Below, one piece after another: positions 25,586 to 33,996 of a DNA stretch of 64,000 nucleotides. Numbering within the stretch: position 1 is the stretch's first letter; every line of letters starts with the position of its first letter. The notes under the pieces were generated by a model. The model did no database searches, was not told the DNA's origin, and saw only the letters and a program-made list of their open reading frames with translations. Made by a program: the position numbers and the translations under genes. Source of the DNA: CAWDVH01 sp963805705 (GTDB lineage Bacteria; Actinomycetota; Actinomycetes; Streptosporangiales; Streptosporangiaceae); contig CAWDVH010000001.1 in assembly GCA_963805705.1 (NCBI GenBank), positions 1,240,001 through 1,304,000 of the forward strand, in the 5' to 3' direction.

Positions 25586-28418
25586 TTGGTGCGCTGGCCC
25601 GGAGGGCTGCCTCACGGGCGATGTCGGTGCGAGAGCGGACGTCAAGTTTCTTCAGTATGTGGGAGACGTGCGTCGCGACCGTCCGCCGGGACAGGAACAG
25701 CCCGGTGGCGATCTGCGGGTTGGACAATCCCTCCACCACTAGTGCGGCAATCTTGGTCTCGGTTGGCGTGAGGCTGTCCCAGCCACGGCGCGCCTGGCGG
25801 TGTTTCGCGTGCGGGCCGCGGCGGATGCCATGCGCGCGGAACGTGGCCCGCAGCTGGGCGACGTCGCTGGCCGCACCGAGCGTCGTATAGATGTCCACGG
25901 CCCGGGTGAAGGCGGCCCGGGCCTGGTCTCGGTCGCCGTCGTCGACAAAGGCCGCGGCCGCGGCCTCCAGTGCCTTCGCGCCCAGCAGCGGCCGGGTTGC
26001 GTCACGGTAGCGTTCCGCCGCGCTGAGCAGCCGGGTGGCGTCGTGGTCCAGCAGGCCGCCACAGTACAGGGCGTTCGCCTGCCGGTGGGGGATCTCCGAC
26101 TCGGCAGCGAGGGCCACGGCGTGTCCCGCGAGGGTCTTCGCGGTGCCAAGGTCACCGACCTTCGTCGCGAGGCGGACGGCGTCAGCAAACAGGTCCTCGA
26201 TGTCGTCGAGTTCTTCCTTGTTGTCGGCGAATCCGGCGGTCAGCACGGCCAGCGCCTCCGGGAGCGCCCCGGCGTGCTCAGAGTCCAGGCTGCGGGCGAG
26301 CGTCAGCGGGCCGATAACCCGGTTTCCGATCCGCTGGGCATGCGGGACGGCGGCAGCGAGGTGGCGGCGCGCCGCGGCGATCTCGCCGCGGTGGAAGCTG
26401 ATCACGGCGGCGATGCCCAGATCACAGCAGGCCACGCAGGGCTCCTTCAGGTCTTCATGCAGGACTTTCACCTCAGCCATCGCGTCGTCCCAGCGCCCCG
26501 TGTCGAACAGCAGCTGGCCCAGGGCACTATGCGCTTGAATCAGCCGGATCACCGTGCCGGCCTGGTCCGCGAGGTACCGCGCCTGCCGGGTCGCGGCGAA
26601 GGCCTCCTCGTACCGATCGAGGCCGCTCAGCGTGATGGCCTTGTTGATCTGGAGCAGCAGCCGCAGGTCGGTCAGGGCCGGATCGGCCTGGGTCACCGCC
26701 AGCGCCCGGTCGAACAGCGGCAGGGCATCAGCCGTCTGCCCCTGCACCACGGTCACGACGGTCAGCACGTGCAGGGCCCAGCCGATCGCCCAGTTGTCAC
26801 CTGCCTCCGATGCCACCGCGAGCGCCGTGGCGGCCACCCCGCCGGCCGTCTCGATCTCGCCGAGGTTGCAGTGGGCTCGTGCGGCGAGCACCAGCAGCCG
26901 GGCGCGGTGCCGGGCCGAGATCCCCGGGGAGTCCAGGGCGCGGTTCAGCGTGGCCAGGGATTCCGCGGACCGGCCGGCCCGAATGCGGCACTGCGCCAGC
27001 GTCCAGTGCAGGTCAACGAGGAGATCGGGCTCGACGACATGGACCAGTGCGCGGTTCGCCACCTGCTCGGCCCCGGCCGCATCGCCCACCCGGTAGAGAG
27101 CGTCAGCCAGCCGGCCCACCAGGCCGTCATGCTGGGCCGAGCCAGCCGGGGAACTCGCGACCCCTTGGCGCAGGAGCTCTGCGGCGGCCCGCGGCGCCTG
27201 GCCGACCAGCAGCTCTGCGGTACGGGCCAGCCAGCGCAGTGTCCACTCATCCATCGGGTCGGTCGTGCCGCCCGATCCGTCAACGGCCCGCAGCAGCTGC
27301 CGGGCCACCCGGTCCGCCGGCGCACCGGCCTCAGCCAGGGCGCGCCCGGCATCGCGGTGCCAGGCGGCGCGCACCGGCGCCGGTATCTCGTCGTACAGCG
27401 CCGCCCGGATCACCGGATGCCGGAACCCGAGACCATGAGCCGACTCGGCCAGAACGCCGGCGGCGCGTGCCTCGTCAACGGCCGGGAGCAGGTCCGCCAC
27501 GCCGCGGCGCAGAACGGTCGCCAGGTCCGGCACGGCAAAATCCACGCCGAGCAGCGCCGCCGCCCGCAGCACCTCACGCACCGACCCGGAAACGAAACCC
27601 AGGCGGTCCGCTATGGCCGCCGGCAGGGAACTAGGTGCGGGACCGCTGGTCAGCTCGGCCGCTCCCGCGTCGGTAACGGTCAGGCTGGAGCTGCGGGCCA
27701 GTGCGGCGACCAGCTCAGTGACATACAGCGGGTTGCCGGCCGCGCCGTCAGCCAGCCGCAGCAATTGGTCGTCAGGCTGGCCGCCGGCCAGATCTGCTAC
27801 CAGCTCGGCCACCGCCGCCTCGGCGAGCCCGGTGAGCTGGAGCCGCGCGGCATCGTCCACCGCTCGCCGCAGCGCCAGCAGGTCATCGCGCTGCGGCACC
27901 GGACGCATCATCCCGATCAGCAGCAGCGGCATCTGACGCGCCGACCTGGCCAGGCGCACCCAGAGCGCCACGCTCGCCTGGTCTGCCCACTGGAGATCAT
28001 CGACGACCAGGACCGTAGGGACGGCGGCGCACTGCTCGGCGACCAGCGCCAGCAACTGCTCCGCCAGCACAGCGGACACGTCCGCGCCGCGGCCGGCGGT
28101 GATCTCGCCGCGCAAGAGCCGGACGATCGTGCTGCGCCGGGGATTAGCGGCGGGCTCGCGGACCCGCAGCCCCTCTAGCAGCGGCAGCAGCGGTAAGGCC
28201 TGTCCCAGCTCATCACCGGCGCCCCAGAACACCTGACAGCCGATATCCGCCGCGTCGGCCAGCGCGGCCCGCACCAGCGCGGACTTGCCGATGCCCGGCT
28301 CGCCCTCGACCAGCACCGAGCCGCCCTGCCCTTCCGCCACATCCGTCACAAACCGGACCAGCGTCGCAGTTTCGCTGTCGCGGCCGACTAACGCTCCGGC
28401 CGGGCTGGCAGGGGGCAC
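25581..28418 (-). CDS. LuxR-family ATPase transcriptional regulator 1
   Basis: About 945 residues in a LAL/MalT-like layout. The N-terminal AAA/STAND ATPase has Walker A GEPGIGKSALVRAAL and Walker B VLVVDDLQWADQ. A long TPR-like helical region follows. The C-terminal GerE/LuxR helix-turn-helix is LTPTETKIAALVVEGLSNPQ then LSRRTVATHVSHILKKLD. Such regulators activate metabolite or catabolic clusters on ligand binding; the target is unknown. GTG 28418 is taken as the start, but a TTG at 28442 is possible. It is paralogous to the regulator at 41452-44340. Confidence 0.93.
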   Translation of the reverse strand: MPPASPAGALVGRDSETATLVRFVTDVAEGQGGSVLVEGEPGIGKSALVRAALADAADIGCQVFWGAGDELGQALPLLPLLEGLRVREPAANPRRSTIVRLLRGEITAGRGADVSAVLAEQLLALVAEQCAAVPTVLVVDDLQWADQASVALWVRLARSARQMPLLLIGMMRPVPQRDDLLALRRAVDDAARLQLTGLAEAAVAELVADLAGGQPDDQLLRLADGAAGNPLYVTELVAALARSSSLTVTDAGAAELTSGPAPSSLPAAIADRLGFVSGSVREVLRAAALLGVDFAVPDLATVLRRGVADLLPAVDEARAAGVLAESAHGLGFRHPVIRAALYDEIPAPVRAAWHRDAGRALAEAGAPADRVARQLLRAVDGSGGTTDPMDEWTLRWLARTAELLVGQAPRAAAELLRQGVASSPAGSAQHDGLVGRLADALYRVGDAAGAEQVANRALVHVVEPDLLVDLHWTLAQCRIRAGRSAESLATLNRALDSPGISARHRARLLVLAARAHCNLGEIETAGGVAATALAVASEAGDNWAIGWALHVLTVVTVVQGQTADALPLFDRALAVTQADPALTDLRLLLQINKAITLSGLDRYEEAFAATRQARYLADQAGTVIRLIQAHSALGQLLFDTGRWDDAMAEVKVLHEDLKEPCVACCDLGIAAVISFHRGEIAAARRHLAAAVPHAQRIGNRVIGPLTLARSLDSEHAGALPEALAVLTAGFADNKEELDDIEDLFADAVRLATKVGDLGTAKTLAGHAVALAAESEIPHRQANALYCGGLLDHDATRLLSAAERYRDATRPLLGAKALEAAAAAFVDDGDRDQARAAFTRAVDIYTTLGAASDVAQLRATFRAHGIRRGPHAKHRQARRGWDSLTPTETKIAALVVEGLSNPQIATGLFLSRRTVATHVSHILKKLDVRSRTDIAREAALRASAPS

Positions 28419-28442
28419 GCTGCGGATTCTACTACCAGACAA

Positions 28443-28778
28443 TTACGTATACAACATGCGTTTCTGGAGTAAAACCACTGACTACATTCAGCTTCCGGCC
28501 GCAAATGGCATCGCCAGCGTTGCCGAATCTCGCACTGAAAGTTTCACGGGACTTGCAGTGCATGGGCGCGCGAACATTACCCTGCACGAAGATGGGAATA
28601 TTTCTTGCAATAAGGACTGGCAAATTTCAGTATCAAACAAGTACTGAAAAATAGATACCCAGGACGCATAATACAACCAGGCGGGGGGGAATAACTGTCA
28701 CAGGACCGCAGGTACGCCGGGCCGGCGCGCAGGGATGCCCGACGGGCTGCTGACCTGCGGAATCGGCATGGAGGAATC
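28443..28778. other. AT-rich island with hairpin, no firm gene
   Basis: This divergent region is markedly AT-richer than anything around it. A 63-codon frame from ATG 28456 to 28647 (MRFWSKTTDYIQLPAANGIA at its start) is open, but it has no ribosome site and non-native codon use. At 28625-28649 the dyad TTTCAGTA/TACTGAAA overlaps its stop. A -10-like TAATAC lies at about 28670. It probably supplies promoters for the LuxR gene and the small gene at 28779. Confidence 0.5.
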
Positions 28779-28943
28779 ATGCGCATCGGGCGAGCTATCA
28801 TAATTTCCGTCATTCTATCGCTCGGCGCGGCCGGTTCAGTGATAACCGGGTCGGCGATGTCGGTTGCGGCCGGGCATGTGGCCAGTGTCCACGTGCAGAC
28901 ATCTGCTGTTTCCGCGAGCCCCCGCATGTTGTATCACGATTGA
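28779..28943 (+). CDS. Small putative secreted peptide, 54 aa
   Basis: ATG 28779 follows GGAGG at 28770-28774 with a short spacer. The peptide MRIGRAIIISVILSLGAAGS continues to MSVAAGHVAS and ends RMLYHD. Two basic residues precede a 20-residue hydrophobic stretch and small residues (VAAG), as in a signal peptide. The mature part would be about 24 residues without cysteines. Similar tiny secreted peptides occur in streptomycetes; no function is recognisable. It reads away from the LuxR gene across the AT-rich island. Confidence 0.55.
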   Translation: MRIGRAIIISVILSLGAAGSVITGSAMSVAAGHVASVHVQTSAVSASPRMLYHD

Positions 28944-29104
28944 GCCAGCATGATGCACAATTAACGGCGGCGCAGATGCGGGTGAGCGCGGCGGTACGTA
29001 ACTGATGGCCCTTTCCCGCCGCCGGCTCCATGTCTGGCCGACAACTGCTCACCCTGAAGGACGGGCCCCGGCGCTGCTGGTTTCCCGGGATCGGTCAGGC
29101 GCAG

Positions 29105-29293
29105 CTAGGCGTACGGGCCCCAGAGCATGCGCCGCCACCATCTCCGGCTCCCCAGCAGTCGCACCCGCTGCCGCCAGGGCAGCCTCGGGACCGGGTTGTG
29201 CATGCACAAGCCCGTGTCACCCGTGTCCCCCGGAAGCCAGCAGTCGCCAGCGCAGTCACCAAAGCAGTGCCGGCAATGGCGGCCGCTGGGCAT
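29105..29293 (-). CDS. Small Cys-rich protein, 62 aa
   Basis: MPSGRHCRHCFGDCAGDCWL is followed by a GDTGDTGLCMHNPVPRLP block and a Trp/Arg-rich tail (RRWWRRMLWGPYA). Five cysteines (CxxC-x3-C-x3-C...C) could bind a metal or form disulfides. The ATG is supported by GGAGG exactly seven bases upstream (29301-29305), and third positions are G/C-rich on this strand. No signal peptide or membrane helix is seen. Function unknown. It is divergent from the XRE regulator gene. Confidence 0.6.
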   Translation of the reverse strand: MPSGRHCRHCFGDCAGDCWLPGDTGDTGLCMHNPVPRLPWRQRVRLLGSRRWWRRMLWGPYA

Positions 29294-29599
29294 CTGCATT
29301 CCTCCAGGATGCTGGTTCCCGATAGCTGCCAGTGAACGCCGATGCCATGGCGAGGTCAACGCGAAGACCCTCACGACCCAGTAATATGCAGCTGTCACAA
29401 TGGCATCGGGGAAATGGCCGGGCGGGCGGGTCCGCTATCAGGTGAAGCCGTTGCCTCAACGATCAGCCGAAGTCCGGCCCGGCCGACACCATCCCGCCCG
29501 TGACAGTTTCATTGCTGCTTCTATGTCAAAATGGTCCTGCCTGTCACACTTGTTCCGCTCGCGCGCTGATTCCGCTCGCGCGGCACCCAGGAGGGAGTG
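29294..29599. promoter_or_regulatory. Divergent region with 17-bp-period direct repeat
   Basis: Between the Cys-rich gene and the XRE regulator, TTCCGCTCGCGCG occurs at 29553-29565 and again at 29570-29582. The 17-base period places both copies on similar helix faces, ending 18 bases before the regulator start. This is a candidate self-control operator. Nothing coding is supported in the rest. Confidence 0.4.
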
Positions 29600-30487
29600 A
29601 TGCTGATGACCGTTCCAGGAAGCCCCACGGTACGGCGCCGCCGACTTGCCGCGGAGCTGCGTGAGATCAGGGAGAGCAAGGGCAAGAGCGGTGATGCCGT
29701 CGCCGCAGCGCTGAGATGGTCGCCTTCCAAGATCAGCAGATACGAGCTGGCCAGGACCGGCCTGAAGCCACGGGAAGTCGAGCGGCTGCTCGACTACTAC
29801 GAGATCGCCGGCTCCCGTCGCGCGCTCCTGGTCTCGCTCGCTGAGGATGCGGCTCAGAAGGGATGGTGGGAAGAGTACGCAGATGTCATTTCTGCCGACT
29901 ACCAGCAGTTCATTGGCCTCGAGCATGAGGCAAGCTCGATCGCTATATGGCACGTTGAGGTTATAACTGGTCTTTTGCAGACAGAATCTTATGCTAGGCA
30001 CATCATTAGCGGCTACAGTCAGGTCGAGCCGATCGCGCCAGGCATGATTGAGCGGCTGGTCAAGATCCGGATGCAACGCCAGCAGGTGCTGGATCGCGAG
30101 CCAGGGCTTCAGCTGTCAGTCGTGCTCGATGAGTCGATCCTGAAGCGCCGGATTGGCAATGAACGGGTGATGTATGAGCAGCTTCAGCGGCTCGCGCATG
30201 AGGCTGACCGGCCGAACGTAACGTTGCAGGTCCTCCCCCTTGACACCCAGCATACGGTCTTCGGGGAATCATTCGTTCTATTCCGTTATGGACCAGATAA
30301 TGACGCCATGCTGCGAGATGTGGTAAGTACCGAGCATCTGAAGAACGACTTCTCCGTAGAAGGCGAGAGAGAGACCTACCTGCATAGGCTCGCATTTCAG
30401 GTTCTCGCCGCTGCGTCGCTCGACCCCGCGTCGTCGAAGGCGCTCATACTCGAGACGGCACAATCGCATTGGTCAGGGGCAGCATAG
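29600..30487 (+). CDS. XRE-family regulator with DUF5753 domain
   Basis: The 295-residue protein has an N-terminal helix-turn-helix (RRRRLAAELREIRESKGKSG then AAALRWSPSKISRYE) and a C-terminal DUF5753 domain (ITGLLQTESYARHIISGY, RMQRQQVLDREPGLQLSVVL, LQVLPLDTQHTVFGESF). This is one of the commonest Streptomyces regulator types, usually followed by a short DUF397 gene. No DUF397 gene follows here before base 30602. A GGAGGGAG site precedes the start; ATG 29600 or 29606 fits. Codons in the second half are less GC-biased than in its neighbours, suggesting transfer. Confidence 0.92.
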   Translation: MLMTVPGSPTVRRRRLAAELREIRESKGKSGDAVAAALRWSPSKISRYELARTGLKPREVERLLDYYEIAGSRRALLVSLAEDAAQKGWWEEYADVISADYQQFIGLEHEASSIAIWHVEVITGLLQTESYARHIISGYSQVEPIAPGMIERLVKIRMQRQQVLDREPGLQLSVVLDESILKRRIGNERVMYEQLQRLAHEADRPNVTLQVLPLDTQHTVFGESFVLFRYGPDNDAMLRDVVSTEHLKNDFSVEGERETYLHRLAFQVLAAASLDPASSKALILETAQSHWSGAA

Positions 30488-30602
30488 CGCCCGATCGCGT
30501 CCTATATGTCAGCCATTCAGCGAAAGTTCTCGCCACACATGGACGCAACCTGGCCAGATACCGGGCGGATACGTTAGGAGCCCGGCGGCGCGGCGCAGGC
30601 GG

Positions 30603-31700
30603 TTAGGCCGTCAAGGTCGCCCGCAGCCGGTCCAGCTGCTCACCGGGCCCGCCGAGCAGCACCCGGCCCGCCACCGCGTTCTTGTAATAGAAATGGGCGT
30701 CGTGCTCCCAGGTGAATCCGATACCGCCGTGCAGCTGGATCGCCGCGGTCGCGGCCTCCAGGTACTGCGGCGAGGCCATTACCCGCGCCACGGAGGCGGC
30801 GGCGGAGAACTCCTGCGGCCGGTCGTCGGCCGCCGTGGCCGCGTCCCGCAGCGCCGCGTAGGCCAGCTCGCGGGCGGTCGCCACGTTGGCCAGCCGGTGC
30901 TTCACCCCCTGGAACGCGCCGATGGGCTGGCCGAAGGCGACCCGCAGCTTCGCGTAGTCAGCCGTCATCGCGAGCACGGCGGCCATGCCCCCGCACTGCT
31001 CGGCGGCCAGCACCAGGTTGGCCAGGTCAGCGGCGAAGGCCAGGGCGCCGCCCGCGTCCGCCGACAGCACCCTGGCCGGCGTGCTGCTCAGCTCGATCCT
31101 GGCCAGCGACCGGCTCGGATCAATGCTCGTCAGGGGCACGACGGTCAGCCCGTCCGCGCCCGCCGCCACGGCCAGCAGCGCTGTCTGCGCGCCGGCCCTG
31201 GCCGGTACCAGGAGCACGCCGGCCTGGGCTCCGTTCAGAACGGGCTCCAGCTCGCCGGTCACGGTGACCTGATCCGAGGTCGCCAGGTCGCCGGCGACCG
31301 TCACCGTCCCGGTGTCCGCCAGCGCGGCCAGCGTCACGATGAGCTCGCCGCTGGCGATCGGCGGCAGCAGATCCCGGCCGGCCTCGCCGCCCAGCCGCAG
31401 GATCGCCGCGGCGGCCAGCGTGACGGCCAGCAGCGGGGAGGCGACCAGGCCCGCGCCCAGCTCGGTGAACGCGACCGACAGCGCCGAGTAGCCGGCCTCG
31501 GCACCGCCGTACTCGGCCGGAATGATCAGGCCCGGCAGGCCCAGCTGCGCGGACATCTGCTTCCACACGTCCGCGTCGTAGGCCACGCCCGATCCGGTCC
31601 GCTCCCGCAGCCTGGCCACCGGGCTGCGCTCGGCGGCAAACCGCCGCACGGTCTCGCGGAGGTCCTGCTCGTCGCTCGTCAGGATGAGTGTCACGGTCAC
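30603..31700 (-). CDS. Acyl-CoA dehydrogenase, FadE-type subunit
   Basis: The 365-residue ACAD-fold flavoprotein has the C-terminal signature HGGIGFTWEHDAHFYYKNA. That is typical of the smaller subunit of actinobacterial heteromeric acyl-CoA dehydrogenases such as FadE27/FadE29 of cholesterol side-chain degradation. GTG 31700 lies three bases after the stop of the partner gene, with GAGGAG before it. The pair probably forms an alpha2-beta2 enzyme; the acyl-CoA substrate is unknown. Confidence 0.9.
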   Translation of the reverse strand: MTVTLILTSDEQDLRETVRRFAAERSPVARLRERTGSGVAYDADVWKQMSAQLGLPGLIIPAEYGGAEAGYSALSVAFTELGAGLVASPLLAVTLAAAAILRLGGEAGRDLLPPIASGELIVTLAALADTGTVTVAGDLATSDQVTVTGELEPVLNGAQAGVLLVPARAGAQTALLAVAAGADGLTVVPLTSIDPSRSLARIELSSTPARVLSADAGGALAFAADLANLVLAAEQCGGMAAVLAMTADYAKLRVAFGQPIGAFQGVKHRLANVATARELAYAALRDAATAADDRPQEFSAAASVARVMASPQYLEAATAAIQLHGGIGFTWEHDAHFYYKNAVAGRVLLGGPGEQLDRLRATLTA

Positions 31701-31703
31701 TCC

Positions 31704-32909
31704 TCAGCGCTTCTGCGTGCCGACGCGCAGCTGATTGAACGGGGTGTTGCGGTCAACGCCGGGGTCCTTCGGCAATCCGAGGACCCGCTCGCCGATGATG
31801 TTCCGCTGGATCTCGTTGGTGCCGCCGGCGATGGACCCGCCGGGCACGGCGATGATGGTCGTCGCCACGGCCTGAATGTCGTCGCTGTCAAACCCGGCCA
31901 CGTGATCGCCGAGCACATCCTGCGCCACCCCGGCCGCGAACATGGCCAGCTCCGCACCGGCCAGCTTGGCCGCCGATCCGCGGGCCCCTGGATCGCGCCC
32001 GGCCATCGCTTCTTCCCGCAGCAGCTGGCCCAGCAGCGTCGCGGCCCGCTCGCGCGCGTACAGCTCGGCGAGCCGCCGCCCGAGCGGCACGTCCCCCGAG
32101 CGGCCCAGCCGGGCGGCCAGGGCGCTCAGCGAGTCGTAGGCCAGGGGACTGGTCCGCGGGGCGGCTGCCGTGCCGATGGTGACGCGCTCGTTGCGCAGCA
32201 TGACCACGGCCGCGCTCCAGCCCTGGTTCACCTCGCCGATCACCGAGTCGGCCGGCAGCCGGACCTGGTCGAAGAACACCTCGTTGAAAGGCGACGTGCC
32301 CGTGGCCACGCGCAGCGGCCGGACCGTGACGCCGGGCGCGTGCATGTCGATGATGAACATGGTGATGCCGCTGTGCTTGGCGACGGCCGGGTCGGTGCGC
32401 GCGATGATCGCCCCGTAGTCGCTGTACTGGGCACCGGAGGTCCAGACCTTCTGGCCGGTCAGGACCCACTCGTCGCCGTCCCGCACCGCGCTGGTCTGCA
32501 GGCTGGCGACATCCGACCCCGCGCCCGGCTCGGAGAACAGCTGGCACCAGATCTCCTCGCCGCGCAGCATCGGGGGCAGGTAGCGGCGCTTCTGCTCCTC
32601 GGTGCCGACCTCCAGGATGGTCGGCCCTGGCATGCCCAGGCCGATCAGGAACGCGCCGGTCGGCAGGCTGTAGTTGCGGGCCTCGGCGCTGAACGCGATC
32701 TGCTCGGCGTTGGTCAGCCCCTGGCCGCCGTACTCCCTCGGCCAGGTGATCCCGGCGAAGCCCGCGTCGTAGAGCTTCGCCTGAAACGCCTTCTGGCCGG
32801 CGATGCTGACCGGGCCCGTGCCTTCCTCATCGCCGCCCGCGCCGGGCGCGTTGTCGTGCAGCCAGTCCCGCACCCGCCCGCGAAAATCGGAGACCGGCTG
32901 CTCGCTCAT
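31704..32909 (-). CDS. Acyl-CoA dehydrogenase, FadE-type partner subunit
   Basis: The 401-residue protein has ACAD blocks AGITWPREYGGQGLTNAEQ, WCQLFSEPGAGSDVASLQT, the FAD-binding GQKVWTSGAQYSDYG and the C-terminal GGTNEIQRNIIGERVLGLP. Together with the next gene it resembles FadE26-FadE27-type heteromers. A ten-base duplication (CTCGCTCATG/CTCGCTCATC at 32901-32920) places a second, out-of-frame ATG ten bases upstream of the true start at 32909. Confidence 0.92.
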   Translation of the reverse strand: MSEQPVSDFRGRVRDWLHDNAPGAGGDEEGTGPVSIAGQKAFQAKLYDAGFAGITWPREYGGQGLTNAEQIAFSAEARNYSLPTGAFLIGLGMPGPTILEVGTEEQKRRYLPPMLRGEEIWCQLFSEPGAGSDVASLQTSAVRDGDEWVLTGQKVWTSGAQYSDYGAIIARTDPAVAKHSGITMFIIDMHAPGVTVRPLRVATGTSPFNEVFFDQVRLPADSVIGEVNQGWSAAVVMLRNERVTIGTAAAPRTSPLAYDSLSALAARLGRSGDVPLGRRLAELYARERAATLLGQLLREEAMAGRDPGARGSAAKLAGAELAMFAAGVAQDVLGDHVAGFDSDDIQAVATTIIAVPGGSIAGGTNEIQRNIIGERVLGLPKDPGVDRNTPFNQLRVGTQKR

Positions 32910-33035
32910 GCTCGCTCATCCTCTCAGGCCGTCACCCGCTGCCCGCCGGGCACTGACCACGGGGGCGGGGCGAAACTGAAACGAATTATGCCCATGGAAA
33001 CCGGGCCGGTACCAGGGCCCGCCCGCCCCGCCGCG

Positions 33036-33965
33036 CTATCCGCCGGCCAGCTGGCTGGCGAACAGGCTCGAGGGCAGGCCGTCGGCCACCGGCCGGAAGC
33101 TGCGCTCCAGCTGCCGGGCGAGCGTGTCGTAGGCCCACGGGCCGGGCGAGCTGAGCTGCCGGATGATCTGCGGATTGGCGTACAGGCCGACATCGAATCC
33201 CGCGGCCGAGACCACGCGCCCGGTCAGCCAGTCCGACCGGGAGCTGGCCAGGTACAGCGCCACCGGCGCGATGTTGTCGGGCGAGCTCTCCAGGTCTTCT
33301 GAGGCCGGCCGCTCGCCGCGGGTCACCTGCTTGTCGGCCGGAATGGTCGCGGTGAGGCGCGTCGCCGCGCCGGGCGCGATCGCATTGGCCGTCACCCCGT
33401 ACCGGGCCAGGCCCTGGGCCAGCGAGTAGGTCAGGCCGACGATGCCCATCTTCGCCGCGGCGTAGTTCGGCTGGCCGGGCGAGCCGTCCAGCCCGGACAC
33501 CGAGGTGAAGTTGATGATGCGGTAGTGACCGCCGGGATTGCGCTGCTCGCGCCAGTACGCCGAGGCCGGCCTGACCGTGGAGTAGTGCCCCCTGAGATGA
33601 ACGCGGATCACCGCGTCCCAGTCCGCCTCCGGCAGGTTGAAGATCATCCGATCGCGCAGGATGCCGGCCACGTTGACGACGATGTCCAGCTGGCCGAACT
33701 GCTCGATGGCCGTGGAGACCAGGCGCTCGCCGGTCGCGGTGTCACCGATGTCGCCCCCGTCGGCGATCGCGGCGCCCCCGGCGGCCACGATCTCGTCGGC
33801 GACCTGCTGGGCCGGCCCCGCGTCGCGGCCCGTGCCGTCGGGATGGCCGCCGAGGTCGTTGACCACCAGCGAGGCCCCCTCGGCCGCGAACAGCCGGCTG
33901 ATCGACGCGCCGATGCCCCGGCCGCCGCCCGTGATGATCGCTACCCGCCCGTCGATAACGCCCAT
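33036..33965 (-). CDS. SDR-family 3-hydroxyacyl-CoA dehydrogenase-like
   Basis: The 309-residue enzyme has TGGGRGIGASISRLFA for the cofactor loop, NVAGILRD and the active site FTSVSGLDGSPGQPNYAAAK with Ser and YxxxK intact. Its long N-terminal loop and overall form resemble the SDR domain of multifunctional beta-oxidation enzymes (17beta-HSD4 type). With the upstream acyl-CoA dehydrogenase pair it suggests beta-oxidation of a branched or cyclic acyl-CoA, by context. Confidence 0.88.
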   Translation of the reverse strand: MGVIDGRVAIITGGGRGIGASISRLFAAEGASLVVNDLGGHPDGTGRDAGPAQQVADEIVAAGGAAIADGGDIGDTATGERLVSTAIEQFGQLDIVVNVAGILRDRMIFNLPEADWDAVIRVHLRGHYSTVRPASAYWREQRNPGGHYRIINFTSVSGLDGSPGQPNYAAAKMGIVGLTYSLAQGLARYGVTANAIAPGAATRLTATIPADKQVTRGERPASEDLESSPDNIAPVALYLASSRSDWLTGRVVSAAGFDVGLYANPQIIRQLSSPGPWAYDTLARQLERSFRPVADGLPSSLFASQLAGG

Positions 33966-33996
33966 GCGCCCGTCCTCTCGCTTCGCCCGGTCCTGG

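Noticed and set aside
24836..28178. Long plus-strand frame opposite LuxR-1
   Set aside because: Antisense to intact ATPase and helix-turn-helix motifs; no motif of its own.
28456..28647. 63-codon gene in the AT-rich island
   Set aside because: No ribosome site, atypical codons and no resemblance; reported only as part of the intergenic entry.
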